Shown piece after piece: positions 39,598 through 47,964 of a stretch of DNA of 60,000 nt. Under the pieces are notes generated by a model, which was not told the DNA's origin, searched no databases, and saw nothing but the letters and a program-made list of their open reading frames with translations. The translations under genes were made by a program, and so were the position numbers. Within the stretch, counting starts at the first letter, position 1; each line of letters starts with the position of its first letter. The DNA lies in the NCBI GenBank assembly GCA_019918135.1, contig WBZZ01001729.1, positions 1 through 60,000 on the forward strand, read 5' to 3'. The stretch comes from Paulinella micropora. Lineage: Eukaryota > Cercozoa > Imbricatea > Euglyphida > Paulinellidae.

Positions 39598-40848
39598 ATG
39601 CCCCACCAGAGAAATTTAATCGCACAAAATCCAGTCGGAGACTTCGTAAATGTCAAAGTCGGATATGATGGATATGTAGGTGGTCAAAATATGAAAACTG
39701 CCTTTGGTGAATCATTAACCAGTTCATTAACACCAGTATTACAAGAAATCTTTCCATATACCATTAATACGAGGGTATGGACGAAAACAGAAACAAAGTC
39801 TAGCGTGTCATTTTTAAATAATATGGCGGAATTAAAAACAACCGCAGATATTACTTCAAATGCCATTATGGAAAGCAAAAGAAAAATAAAATACAGAACT
39901 GGTATGGGAGTTTTAGCCCGCTTCACTGCCTTATGGACGACAGATGAAACTAAGGATTATGTATCATTTATTGGTATTGGCGATAATAATCTACAAAATG
40001 GTTTCTACTTTTATAAGGATGGTGTGTCGGGTTTCTGTATAGCACACGCGAAAGGAGGTGTTGTTTCATATATTCAACAAGCAAACTGGGAAGACCCCTG
40101 TGATGGAACAGGAGATATGCCACTCTTGGATTGGACAAAGGGAAATGTATTTCAAATTCAATTTCAATACTTGGGCTTTGGTGCTATTAATTTTTCTATT
40201 GAAAATCCAAATACAGGCGAATTCCAGTTAGTCCATATGATTAAGTATGCGAATGCCAACACGGGTGTCAGTCTGCGAAATACAACTCTACCATTCGTTG
40301 CTCGTATGAAAAATGATGCTGATGTAGGAATACAAAGTTTGAAAACGGCGAGTGCTAGTCTATTCGTTGAGGGGTCAAATACTATTAATACCAGCATATC
40401 TAACGAAGCGGAAGGAGATAAAAAGGCGAGCACCACTGAAAGCCCCATTTTAAGTATAAAAAATAAATCACTTTTTAATAATGCCTTAACAAATTATTCA
40501 CTCGTTTACCCATCTCTAGTGAGTATATCAAACGAAGATAGCAAGGTTAATATAGTGCGAATTGTGAAAACGACTGGAACACTTACGGCGGAGAACTTCG
40601 TTGATATTGATGCCACGACTTCAATCGTATCAAAGGACACCTCTGCGACTGCCCTCGGTGGGGCCACTATAACAGATGTCATTCTAAAACTTTATGTTAA
40701 TGCTACTTCTAGCCAACTTATTGACCTGCGAACTTACGACATACAACTCGCACCTAACGAAAATCTAACATTTTTACAAAAGTCTGTTGCGACTGTTAAT
40801 AATGGAGGAAATGTAAGTGTCATAGTTAATTTCGTAGAAGATCATTGA
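39598..40848 (+). CDS. Putative virion surface protein
   Basis: 417 aa from ATG 39598, chosen because the A2 ortholog starts at the same residue (M-HQRN-IAQNP). Same landmarks as A2 (YRTGMGVLARFTALW, CDGTGDMP, FSIENPNTG). Beta-rich with no enzyme motif. Located after the MCP in both copies; also present in A1, so it is widely shared. Attachment or decoration role inferred. Confidence 0.65.
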   Translation: MPHQRNLIAQNPVGDFVNVKVGYDGYVGGQNMKTAFGESLTSSLTPVLQEIFPYTINTRVWTKTETKSSVSFLNNMAELKTTADITSNAIMESKRKIKYRTGMGVLARFTALWTTDETKDYVSFIGIGDNNLQNGFYFYKDGVSGFCIAHAKGGVVSYIQQANWEDPCDGTGDMPLLDWTKGNVFQIQFQYLGFGAINFSIENPNTGEFQLVHMIKYANANTGVSLRNTTLPFVARMKNDADVGIQSLKTASASLFVEGSNTINTSISNEAEGDKKASTTESPILSIKNKSLFNNALTNYSLVYPSLVSISNEDSKVNIVRIVKTTGTLTAENFVDIDATTSIVSKDTSATALGGATITDVILKLYVNATSSQLIDLRTYDIQLAPNENLTFLQKSVATVNNGGNVSVIVNFVEDH

Positions 40849-40881
40849 AGCAAAAAAAAACAGAATACAATTTAATATCAA

Positions 40882-41328
40882 TCAGATGTATTTTTTTACC
40901 GCATCTTTGTTATTAAAATAAGGGTCTTGAATTAAATATTCAAGGTATGGTTTATCAATCTTAGCAACATCTTTAATTTTCGTTTTTTTATACTTACCAT
41001 ATTGAAGATAAATATCGGTTTCATTTTGTGCTATTTCTTCGCCGACCTTGGCCTTTATTTCAGTAATCCCCGTTTCTTTTAAATTTGCAGTCGTAAAAGG
41101 AGTGCTTTCTTCCTCCATCATTTTCGTCAATGTCTCCTCTAACGGAATAACTACTTTAACATTATCATAATGTTGATTTTGTTCTAAATCAACATAGGGT
41201 TTATATTGCTCATAGAAAGAAACAATGTCGGGTTTAGTCCATTTAATAGTGGGTTTCTTAACTTCGCTGTCAAGGTTCCATTTTTCAATTTCATTCAAGT
41301 AGTCCTGCTTGGTGCTTAGGTCTGTCAT
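40882..41328 (-). CDS. Small protein with GKYK...YLEYL module
   Basis: 148 aa. N-terminal IKWTKPDIVSFYEQYKP, then a C-terminal YGKYKKTKIKDVAKIDKPYLEYL module that also ends 42134-42418 and the A2 pseudogene 21305-21590. The module resembles DUF3820-like/exonuclease tails. An inverted repeat (41170-41195) encodes an insertion YVDLEQNQHY absent in A2. Function unknown. Confidence 0.55.
   Translation of the reverse strand: MTDLSTKQDYLNEIEKWNLDSEVKKPTIKWTKPDIVSFYEQYKPYVDLEQNQHYDNVKVVIPLEETLTKMMEEESTPFTTANLKETGITEIKAKVGEEIAQNETDIYLQYGKYKKTKIKDVAKIDKPYLEYLIQDPYFNNKDAVKKYI
41170..41195. repeat. Inverted repeat inside a gene, absent in A2
   Basis: ATGTTGATTT-TGTTCT-AAATCAACAT, 10-bp arms. The A2 ortholog reads straight across without it. 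The stem resembles the A1 inverted repeat at 12651-12675, suggesting a second palindrome family. Confidence 0.7.
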
Positions 41329-41380
41329 TGATATACTATTAATATTATTTTTTTATTAATTTTATTTAAGAGTATATAGT

Positions 41381-42133
41381 ATGTTGTATATACTAAGCGG
41401 AGTAATGTTTAAAACAAAGAAAGAAATAATAGTATATATAAGAAATATTGTCAGCAAATATAAGCACAATGAAAAGTTAAATGAAAACGATAGTAATTTT
41501 ATTAAGGGTATTATAATTAATCATCCTGATTATAAGACGAAATTTGAACATTTGATAAATTGTGAAATTGATGTTGAAAATAATGGATATGGTAGTAAGC
41601 ACTTTCGTATAGGAGAAAAAGCATTTTCGTGGTATAATTGTATTAATTACATTGGGGTAAATAAAGAGAAACAAATGATGAGATACACCAAGACCAAATT
41701 TAATGATGCGTGTAGAAATACTATAAAAAATCAAATAGAAGAATATTTAAATAGAACGGTAATAGACATTTTCATTGAGCCGAAATATATATGTGAAATA
41801 ACAAAAGAAATACACGATAGAAAAAACGTTCATGTTGACCATCACTTTGAAAAAATAAAGTTTAAAGAAATTACAGACCGATATTTAGAAGAGAATAAAC
41901 TAAATTATCGTAATGTAGAAATAGAAGAAAGAGAAGACTTTAGGGAAATTCTAAAAGAGCCACACTATACACAATTTAACAATTTTCATAGAGAAAAGGC
42001 AATATTAAGAATAATAAAAAAAGAAATAAATTTAGTCGGTAATCTCCGACGTGTCGGAAATCTCCAACGTGTTGGAGATATGGTGCTACCGACAATTGTC
42101 CAAGGGACTAATTTAAAGGAGAATGTAGTGTGA
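41381..42133 (+). CDS. DUF3223/HNH-like putative nuclease
   Basis: 250 aa (an in-frame ATG at 41405 is an alternative start). The middle CEITKEIHDRKNVHVDHHFEKIKFKEI matches the pattern of DUF3223-type proteins (NVHVDH...F). The early FSWYNCINYIG and late FNNFHREKA also fit. The HVDHH could be an HNH-like metal site; activity is inferred. Two palindromes in tandem near the C-terminus encode NLRRVGNLQRVGD. Convergent with 42134-42418, ending base to base. Confidence 0.6.
   Translation: MLYILSGVMFKTKKEIIVYIRNIVSKYKHNEKLNENDSNFIKGIIINHPDYKTKFEHLINCEIDVENNGYGSKHFRIGEKAFSWYNCINYIGVNKEKQMMRYTKTKFNDACRNTIKNQIEEYLNRTVIDIFIEPKYICEITKEIHDRKNVHVDHHFEKIKFKEITDRYLEENKLNYRNVEIEEREDFREILKEPHYTQFNNFHREKAILRIIKKEINLVGNLRRVGNLQRVGDMVLPTIVQGTNLKENVV
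42042..42079. repeat. Two overlapping palindromes in DUF3223-like gene
   Basis: 42042-42061 ATCTCCGAC-GT-GTCGGAAAT and 42060-42079 ATCTCCAAC-GT-GTTGGAGAT share the bases AT. In frame they give NLRRVGNLQRVGD. Confidence 0.85.
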
Positions 42134-42418
42134 TTATAGAATATATTTAACAATTTCTTTTTTGAGTTCTGGATAGTTTATCATCATCGGTTGTTTGTTC
42201 AACCATATTAAGTATTGCTTGTCAAATACAGCGACATCGGCAACGGACTTCCCCTTATATTTTCCAATAGGTAGCAATCCTTGTTCTTGAAGTTTTTTAC
42301 TTTCAGATTTATATTCATTTACATGACCATCAATGACTTGCTTGATATCATCCAAAGTAAATGTTTTATTATTGATAGAAAGTTTTTCAAATTTTTCCGC
42401 GAGAGACTTGAGAGACAT
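42134..42418 (-). CDS. Small GKYKGK-module protein
   Basis: 94 aa: LAEKFEKLSIN..., then LPIGKYKGKSVADVAVFDKQYLIWLNKQ. The module resembles DUF3820-like small proteins and exonuclease tails. Orthologous to A2 21305-21590 and always directly beside the polymerase gene. Start context TATAGTATATACTA. Confidence 0.6.
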   Translation of the reverse strand: MSLKSLAEKFEKLSINNKTFTLDDIKQVIDGHVNEYKSESKKLQEQGLLPIGKYKGKSVADVAVFDKQYLIWLNKQPMMINYPELKKEIVKYIL

Positions 42419-42492
42419 TAGTATATACTATAGGATATAAAAAATAAAAAATTAATTAATTAACTATTTATCAACTACACTCTCTCTCGTTT

Positions 42493-45400
42493 CTAATGTC
42501 TTTGATATCCGTAAGGAATACTATCATTTTCATTGATGAACTCCCGACCTTGCCATTTATTATCATTAACTTTCTTTTTTATGTTTGTAGTATGAACTAT
42601 GCTAAAATGGTTAATGTTTTGCTGTTTGCTATTTCGTGATAAATGAATTTTCTTCATTTGAAAATCTCTAACATTTTCAATGCTTTCACCTAAATCCATC
42701 TTTTCATATACCTCTGGATTTAAGCCTTTTGAATTCAAACCCTTACCTCTAAGGTGGTAGTATCTCTTTTTTACTCCTTCATTTTCGTAGCATTCAATTA
42801 TATGAACACCTTTGTCTTTATGTTTCAAGTCATTCTTAGTAAAGATAAGGGAGAAATGCTTCATTCGTTGTAAATTCTAACATATACAATTTAGGAGCAA
42901 TCCATATTCCTCTTATTATCTTACAGCAATCTCCTAAGTCATCCGTTATTCCTCCGAGAGATTTATCACCAAGCCTTTTGATTAGTTTGGCGAACCTAAC
43001 ATGCAACACTAGACTATCAGTATCGGTGTAATAGAAATCAGCCTCTATGTCTTTATTTGGATTAGCCTCTTTTATGTAGTTATACATAATTCGCCTGCTA
43101 TATGCTAGAATGAAAGCCCCGTAATGAGAAGGCTTTGTAATACTCTCTTCAATTATTACTTCATTTCTAGGTATTCCAGATACGTGCCATAGTTTGTTTC
43201 CGTCTTTATCTTTGAATTCAACCACATCAGATATATAGTTTTTCGTCCAAAATTTCCAATACTCCTCATTTGATTTAATATATTCTGCTTCTGTTGGGAT
43301 AGGTCGCTGTATCATTTTTCCGTATAACGAATTCATAAATAGTTTGGCTAGTAAATATTGCGGTGTGCCTTTTTCGCTATTTTCTTTCGCCTTAAACATT
43401 TCCAGTATGTATTCTTTGAAAACTGGTTCGGCCTCCTCTGTATAGTAGCCTTTATGAATTGTTATATCGTAGCCTTCCTTAATCATATCTTCAATATCAA
43501 CACTTGTGAGCCATTGGTCTTTCATATCCGCTAAATTCCACTTTAAGGAGCCCATTTTATTTCTCTGTCCTATTCTTGAATGTAATATGTCTTTTGGTGA
43601 GATATAATCAACATTGTAAATACCGATTGGAAGATTATTATAATCAAATGGTGCGATAGCCTGTTTAATTTCTCCAACCATAAATAAATTAAGCATCGCT
43701 GTTGGGTATAAAGATACGACATCCGCATCAACTAAATAATCGGTTAATTCGTCAAATGTGATTTTTCCCGCTAAGTAGTCCTTGTATTGTTTTGAAATAA
43801 ATCTTTTTTTGCTTGGATATGTTCTTGCTCCGATAACCGCTTTTCTAAATGACTTTTCTTGTTCAATAGTTGGAAGCCTTACATCGTGCTTACCATCAAT
43901 CATTTTCTTCCAGATATTGAAAGCAAGGCTTGAAGTTGAAATGTATGAAGTTAAATTCACTGAGTGTTTTTCAAATATCTCTGTGTTTATTTTGTCATAT
44001 AACTCTTTTAACCCCATAACATCACACTTCAAATATTCAAGACACTTATTTCTTAATTCTTCGCTCATTTTTTCCCATTCTGTGGCTTGGTCGTGGTCAA
44101 AATCTCCTTTAAGAGTTTTACATTTCATATTTTCTAAGTTTTCTTTTAGAGTTCCCTGAGTATGCTTACACATATCCCACATTTTAATATTTTCAAATTG
44201 TAAAGAGATTATTGAGCCGTTATTAATCATATGTGATTTTGGTTTAATGCCTCTTCTTATTAATTCCTGTTTAATGAAGTAGTGATCAAAGTTCGCTCCA
44301 TTAAATCCATTCACATATAAAATCGGCGGTTCTTCATCTTTGTTTCTTTTCTTTCTTACTCCTGCTACTTTCTTGACTGGATTATGAATATCTCCGACGC
44401 GTCGGAGATATGGTTGTTTGTTTGCCCATTCAACTGCTAACTTCTTTCCTCTCTCTAGAAGTGTATCAAGAAATTTAGAAATACTATCTTTACCAGCAAA
44501 GTATTTAAATCCTTCCGTCCCTTGAGTATATCCGACTATATAGCAGTCGTGAATATCAAAGCCTTCAGCAAGTGTGTTATTTCTAAAAGTTTCAAGGTCG
44601 TAATGAAGGAGTTCGTCTTTATTATTATATTTTTCTTTATGCTCCTTCGTTATTAAATGTCTCTTTCCATTCTTTAATATTTCTCTATTCACATAATTTA
44701 TGATTTTTGGATTACAAGTGTGCTTTTTGATGTATTTCTTTAAACATTGTTCGCATTTTTGTTTATATCTTTTAGTTAATCCAAAATAGTGGTTATTCTC
44801 TAAGTAAATCATAATGTCCGCTTCTTCTCCGATGTTGTTTGTGCTTATAGTTTCTCTTGTTAAGGCATTTGTTATTTCATATGTCTTTCCTTCTTTTATC
44901 AAAATATTAAGGATTTTTACGGCGGTAGAGAATGGTATGGGGCAATCATTAGAAAGATTGAATTTCTCTCTAATATCATTACATCTTTTTCTGTTAATAA
45001 GTGGCATATTAAGAAGGTCTTTACATAGAAAGAATAAACAATTATTATTCTTGCTAGCGGGAGATATCAATATGTTTTCATCAGATATTGTTTTTTTACA
45101 TTTGTTTCTTCCTTCATAACAACCGCCTCCGTTTTCTTGAACTACTACTACCTTAGCATATTCAATAATTCGGTCATAACCTAATCCAGATGCTTCAATA
45201 TTGCTTATGTTAAACTCATTCAACATTTCAATAAAATCGTCATAGTTTTTTATTTGGAAAGAATTAAATGTTTTCTTTTTATAGTATCTATTTAATTCTT
45301 CGTGGTCTGTTATGTATGTTATAGTGATATGAACATCCGCATTTCCTGTCATACCATTTCTTTTCGCATCCAATAGTATAGGAATTAGAACCTCTCGCTC

Positions 45401-45604
45401 TAATGCATCAGTATCATAAAAGTTTATGTCTAATCCTTGCTTCTCGTATGTAAGAGAGTTTAATCTATTGTCTCGCCTAGATTTTAACTCTACTACTTTA
45501 AATTCCCTTTTGTTTTCTCTGGTTTCTGTTTTCCTCAAATTCGCCCTTACCTTCGCTAGTTCTACATTTTCCTTCGTTGGTCTGGGTGGTAATGGTGGTG
45601 GCAT
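42493..45604 (-). CDS. polB: Protein-primed family B DNA polymerase, one apparent frameshift near its end
   Basis: Main frame 42836-45604 (922 aa), with a continuing C-terminal piece in another frame at 42493-42864. Exo I YDLETF (D336), Exo II NGANFDHYF (about 440), Exo III YLKCDVMG (about 528), motif A DVVSLYPTAM (about 628), motif B LLAKLFMNSLYGKM (about 753), motif C YYTDTDSLVL (about 860). Replicates the linear genome, presumably primed by a terminal protein. The 42850 frameshift needs read support; without it the element would be intact. A palindrome at 44390 encodes YLRRVGD between Exo I and Exo II. Lineage differs from the A2 polymerase. Confidence 0.9.
44390..44409. repeat. 20-bp palindrome in polymerase gene
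   Basis: ATCTCCGACGCGTCGGAGAT, perfect; in frame, YLRRVGD, in the spacer between Exo I and Exo II. Confidence 0.85.
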
Positions 45605-45747
45605 TACTTTTATATTAGTGAGGATATAAAAATAATGGAAATAAATTAAATTGTTTTACTTTTTTATATATATTATATTGTCTTACCTTTAATATGAAAT
45701 TCATAATTTTTAGAAAAAAAATCATTTTTTGTTTTTCGTTTTTTGTT

Positions 45748-45924
45748 TTACTCTCCTCTCGCCTTCATTTCTTCGTATTCCTTAAGTTTTCTATTTCGTT
45801 CTTTTAATTGCTCCTTCCTCTTTTGATTAATTTCGTCCTTATTTCTCTTGTAATATGCAAGAGCCTTTTCGGAGTTAGCCTTTCGTTTGTCCTCAGGTGT
45901 GAGATATTTCTTGTGTCTCCCCAT
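45748..45924 (-). CDS. 58-aa Lys/Glu-rich protein
   Basis: ATG at 45922-45924, stop 45748-45750. MGRHKKYLTPEDKRKANSEK followed by YYKRNKDEINQKRKEQ and an ERN-rich tail. Small charged proteins of this kind are frequent in large DNA viruses; the A1 protein 14753-15067 repeats the same motif. Preceded by a copy of a 47-bp repeat (45934-45980). Confidence 0.6.
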   Translation of the reverse strand: MGRHKKYLTPEDKRKANSEKALAYYKRNKDEINQKRKEQLKERNRKLKEYEEMKARGE

Positions 45925-45933
45925 CTATATATA

Positions 45934-45980
45934 TATATAAGTAATAATATTTATTTCTTTAAATGGTTTTACATTTTATT
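45934..45980 (-). promoter_or_regulatory. 47-bp direct repeat upstream of 58-aa gene, copy 1
   Basis: TATATAAGTAATAATATTTA through ACATTTTATT, identical to 46244-46290. Each copy begins 2-10 bp upstream of a minus-strand gene start, so it probably carries the promoter. Confidence 0.6.
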
Positions 45981-46037
45981 ATTTAATATAATCATCACCC
46001 TTAATTTAAGTTGTGCGATTGCTTCTTCGCAAATTTG

Positions 46038-46241
46038 CTATTTGTGAATATTCAACATTGTTGGAGCCTCTAATGCTTTGTTTTTCTGTTCATCCCAAAA
46101 CTTAAAGGATTTGCTATATCGGTGAAGTGTTTCTCTTCTTGTGTATTTTTTGATCCTTCTATCGTGTGCTAGTGCTTCTGGAAAATGTAAGTTGTATAGT
46201 TCTTTCAATTCCTTGTCCGCTTGTATCATTATAGAAGACAT
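46038..46241 (-). CDS. Small unknown protein
   Basis: 67 aa (MSSIMIQADKELKELYNLHF, RRIKKYTRRETLHRY). No domain recognised. Its start lies 2 bp from the second copy of the 47-bp repeat. Confidence 0.45.
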   Translation of the reverse strand: MSSIMIQADKELKELYNLHFPEALAHDRRIKKYTRRETLHRYSKSFKFWDEQKNKALEAPTMLNIHK

Positions 46242-46243
46242 AT

Positions 46244-46290
46244 TATATAAGTAATAATATTTATTTCTTTAAATGGTTTTACATTTTATT
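46244..46290 (-). promoter_or_regulatory. 47-bp direct repeat, copy 2
   Basis: Identical to 45934-45980. It also encodes the last codons of the zinc-finger gene 46269-46517, so promoter and coding end overlap. Confidence 0.6.
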
Positions 46291-46517
46291 TTATAATATC
46301 TTTCAATGTCGTCATTTCTACGAATTATACGAATAACTTTATGTCCCCCTATCATAACCTCTTCTTTCTCTGCGAAGTAGTCTCTATGAAAGTCTGATTT
46401 TTCGTGTTGATATTTTCCATATATCCCTATTACCTTACCACATACACATGTATATTTCTGTTTTCTTCTTTCCTTTACATATTCCGCTCTCTTCTGTTTG
46501 CTGTTAATCTCAAACAT
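46269..46517 (-). CDS. Small zinc-finger-like protein
   Basis: 82 aa. YTCVCGKVIGIYGKYQHEKSDFHRDYF has the C-x-C...H...H spacing seen in small zinc-finger proteins of giant viruses. The initiator ATG lies in the centre of a palindrome (46507-46526). Confidence 0.6.
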   Translation of the reverse strand: MFEINSKQKRAEYVKERRKQKYTCVCGKVIGIYGKYQHEKSDFHRDYFAEKEEVMIGGHKVIRIIRRNDDIERYYKIKCKTI

Positions 46518-46526
46518 GTTTGAGAT
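46507..46526. repeat. 20-bp palindrome at start of zinc-finger gene
   Basis: ATCTCAAACATGTTTGAGAT, perfect; its central ATG is the start codon of 46269-46517. Confidence 0.85.
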
Positions 46527-46647
46527 ATTCTATACCAAAGAGAAAATTTTCTTTTACAATATGTTTTCCGTCGGTGTGTTTTTTTATGTCTTGATAAGTT
46601 CGCTCTTGAAACCTCCTCCCCGCATTCACATTTTATTTTTTCGGATT

Positions 46648-46667
46648 ATCTCCAACGTGTTGGAGAT
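46648..46667. repeat. 20-bp palindrome in right non-coding end of element B
   Basis: ATCTCCAACGTGTTGGAGAT, 9-bp arms with GT centre, 55 bp inside the right terminal repeat. Same family as the copies inside genes. Confidence 0.8.
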
Positions 46668-46721
46668 ATGGTGCTTTTTTGTTCCTTTGCTCTCTGTTGA
46701 TTTGGAAAATTTAATTTCGTT

Positions 46722-46842
46722 ATTTTGCTGTTTTGTTGCTTCGTATTGATTTGCGGGAGATGTGTCTGGAAGCCGAATTCTTTTTTAAAGTGTCATTTTG
46801 AGGGCACGAAAAATGACCTTAAAAAAATGATATTATACTACT
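46722..46842 (-). repeat. Right terminal inverted repeat of element B
   Basis: Reverse complement of 26254-26374 with about four differences. Ends ...GATATTATACTACT, directly followed by the duplicated CTTTCT. Confidence 0.95.
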
Positions 46843-46848
46843 CTTTCT
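46843..46848. repeat. Right target-site duplication of element B
   Basis: CTTTCT, identical to 26248-26253. Confidence 0.85.
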
Positions 46849-47964
46849 TTTGTTTGTCTGTATTTGTTATAAATAGGTAGAGGAAATAATGAATAACTGC
46901 TCTTAGTGTGGTTTCTGTGATGAAACTGCACTGAAAATGTGTGCCGAAGTGTGACCTATACTGTTGTTGTTGTTGTTGTGTTGTTGTTGTTGTTGTATTT
47001 AATAATTATAAAAAAACTTAAACAAAGAATTTAAAATGTTGGTTGTTGTTAATTGCACGATGGTGCATGGCTAACTGCTTCGAGCGCCACTTAAAGACAA
47101 GACAAGTAAAAATTTCTAATCATCCCCAGCAGACTCTGGACGCAATAGCATGCTCACTATGCTATGATTATAGAGCTCAAGTAGCTTAGAAACAAGAAAT
47201 AAAGAAAAGTAAGAGGAAAAAGGATGTTGTTGTTGTTGCTTTTGTTTTTCCGTCCAACGATGCGGAAGAAATAGGCATATTTAAGGAAGTTGAATCACGT
47301 CCGGGCAGGCGCTATTTTTTTTCTGGTAGCCGTTGGGTTTTTTACATTCACTACTTTCACACCCCCTAACATTGATTGAATGTCTTCCGAAATTTTCTAA
47401 ACTTCAAATATTAATACAAGGTAAAGAGGATCTAACCTTTGTACTCATATCTCTGTTACGTCCTCTTGTTCTCCACCTGCTAACAGTCGCGATAGATCTA
47501 TGTCGCCTGATGCACTGAGGTTTTGACAGTGTCTGGCGACGGCTAGACGGAAATCTCGTCTTGCCTGTTCTAGCTTTTATTATCAGTCATTCGCATATTC
47601 TTTGACATGGATTCTTATGTTTGTTCACAATCTTTTCCTTTGCAACACCCGAGGTTGTCACATACATGACTATAGATGACAGTACATGATTAGTAGTACG
47701 TACTATTGCATCAGCGAAATGAATTTGAGAATGAACAAGCTTCAAAATACTCTATCAGCACACTCAGTACACTATAATAGCGATAATTAGGCTGGGAATG
47801 GAGGAGGGAGGGAGGGAGACTGCGTGTGGTGTGTGTATGTGTGTGCGTCTGTGTGTGTTGTGTGTGTGTGCGTGTGTGTGTGTCTGTGTGTGTTTGTGTG
47901 TCTGAGAGAGAGAGAGAGAGAGAAGAGGGGGGTGGGGGGGGGCGGGGGGCGGAACTCCCAGCGA
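46849..47964. other. Host intergenic region upstream of Kelch gene
   Basis: No gene seen. Contains GTT/TTG runs (46962-47000, 47224-47240), a GT/CTGT microsatellite (47823-47905), a GA run and a G run (47905-47950) immediately before the first exon. The change in base composition and codon style marks the end of viral DNA. Confidence 0.55.

Larger units (their letters stand above)
26254..46842 (+). mobile_element. Element B: nearly complete Polinton/Maverick-type virus, 20589 bp
   Basis: Bounded by about 121-bp terminal inverted repeats that start AGTAGTATAATATC and by a 6-bp target-site duplication. Encodes the full Polinton core: rve integrase, protein-primed PolB, FtsK/HerA ATPase, adenain-type protease, MCP and penton, plus methylase, S74 fibre and small genes. 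Only PolB shows a frameshift. It is inserted at the right edge of A2, with host DNA on its other side. It contains the dispersed 20-bp palindromes. Confidence 0.95.

Noticed and set aside
46498..46749. Plus-strand open frame across the right end of element B
   Set aside because: It runs through two palindromes and into the terminal repeat region opposite the zinc-finger gene; its hydrophobic composition looks like a shadow frame.
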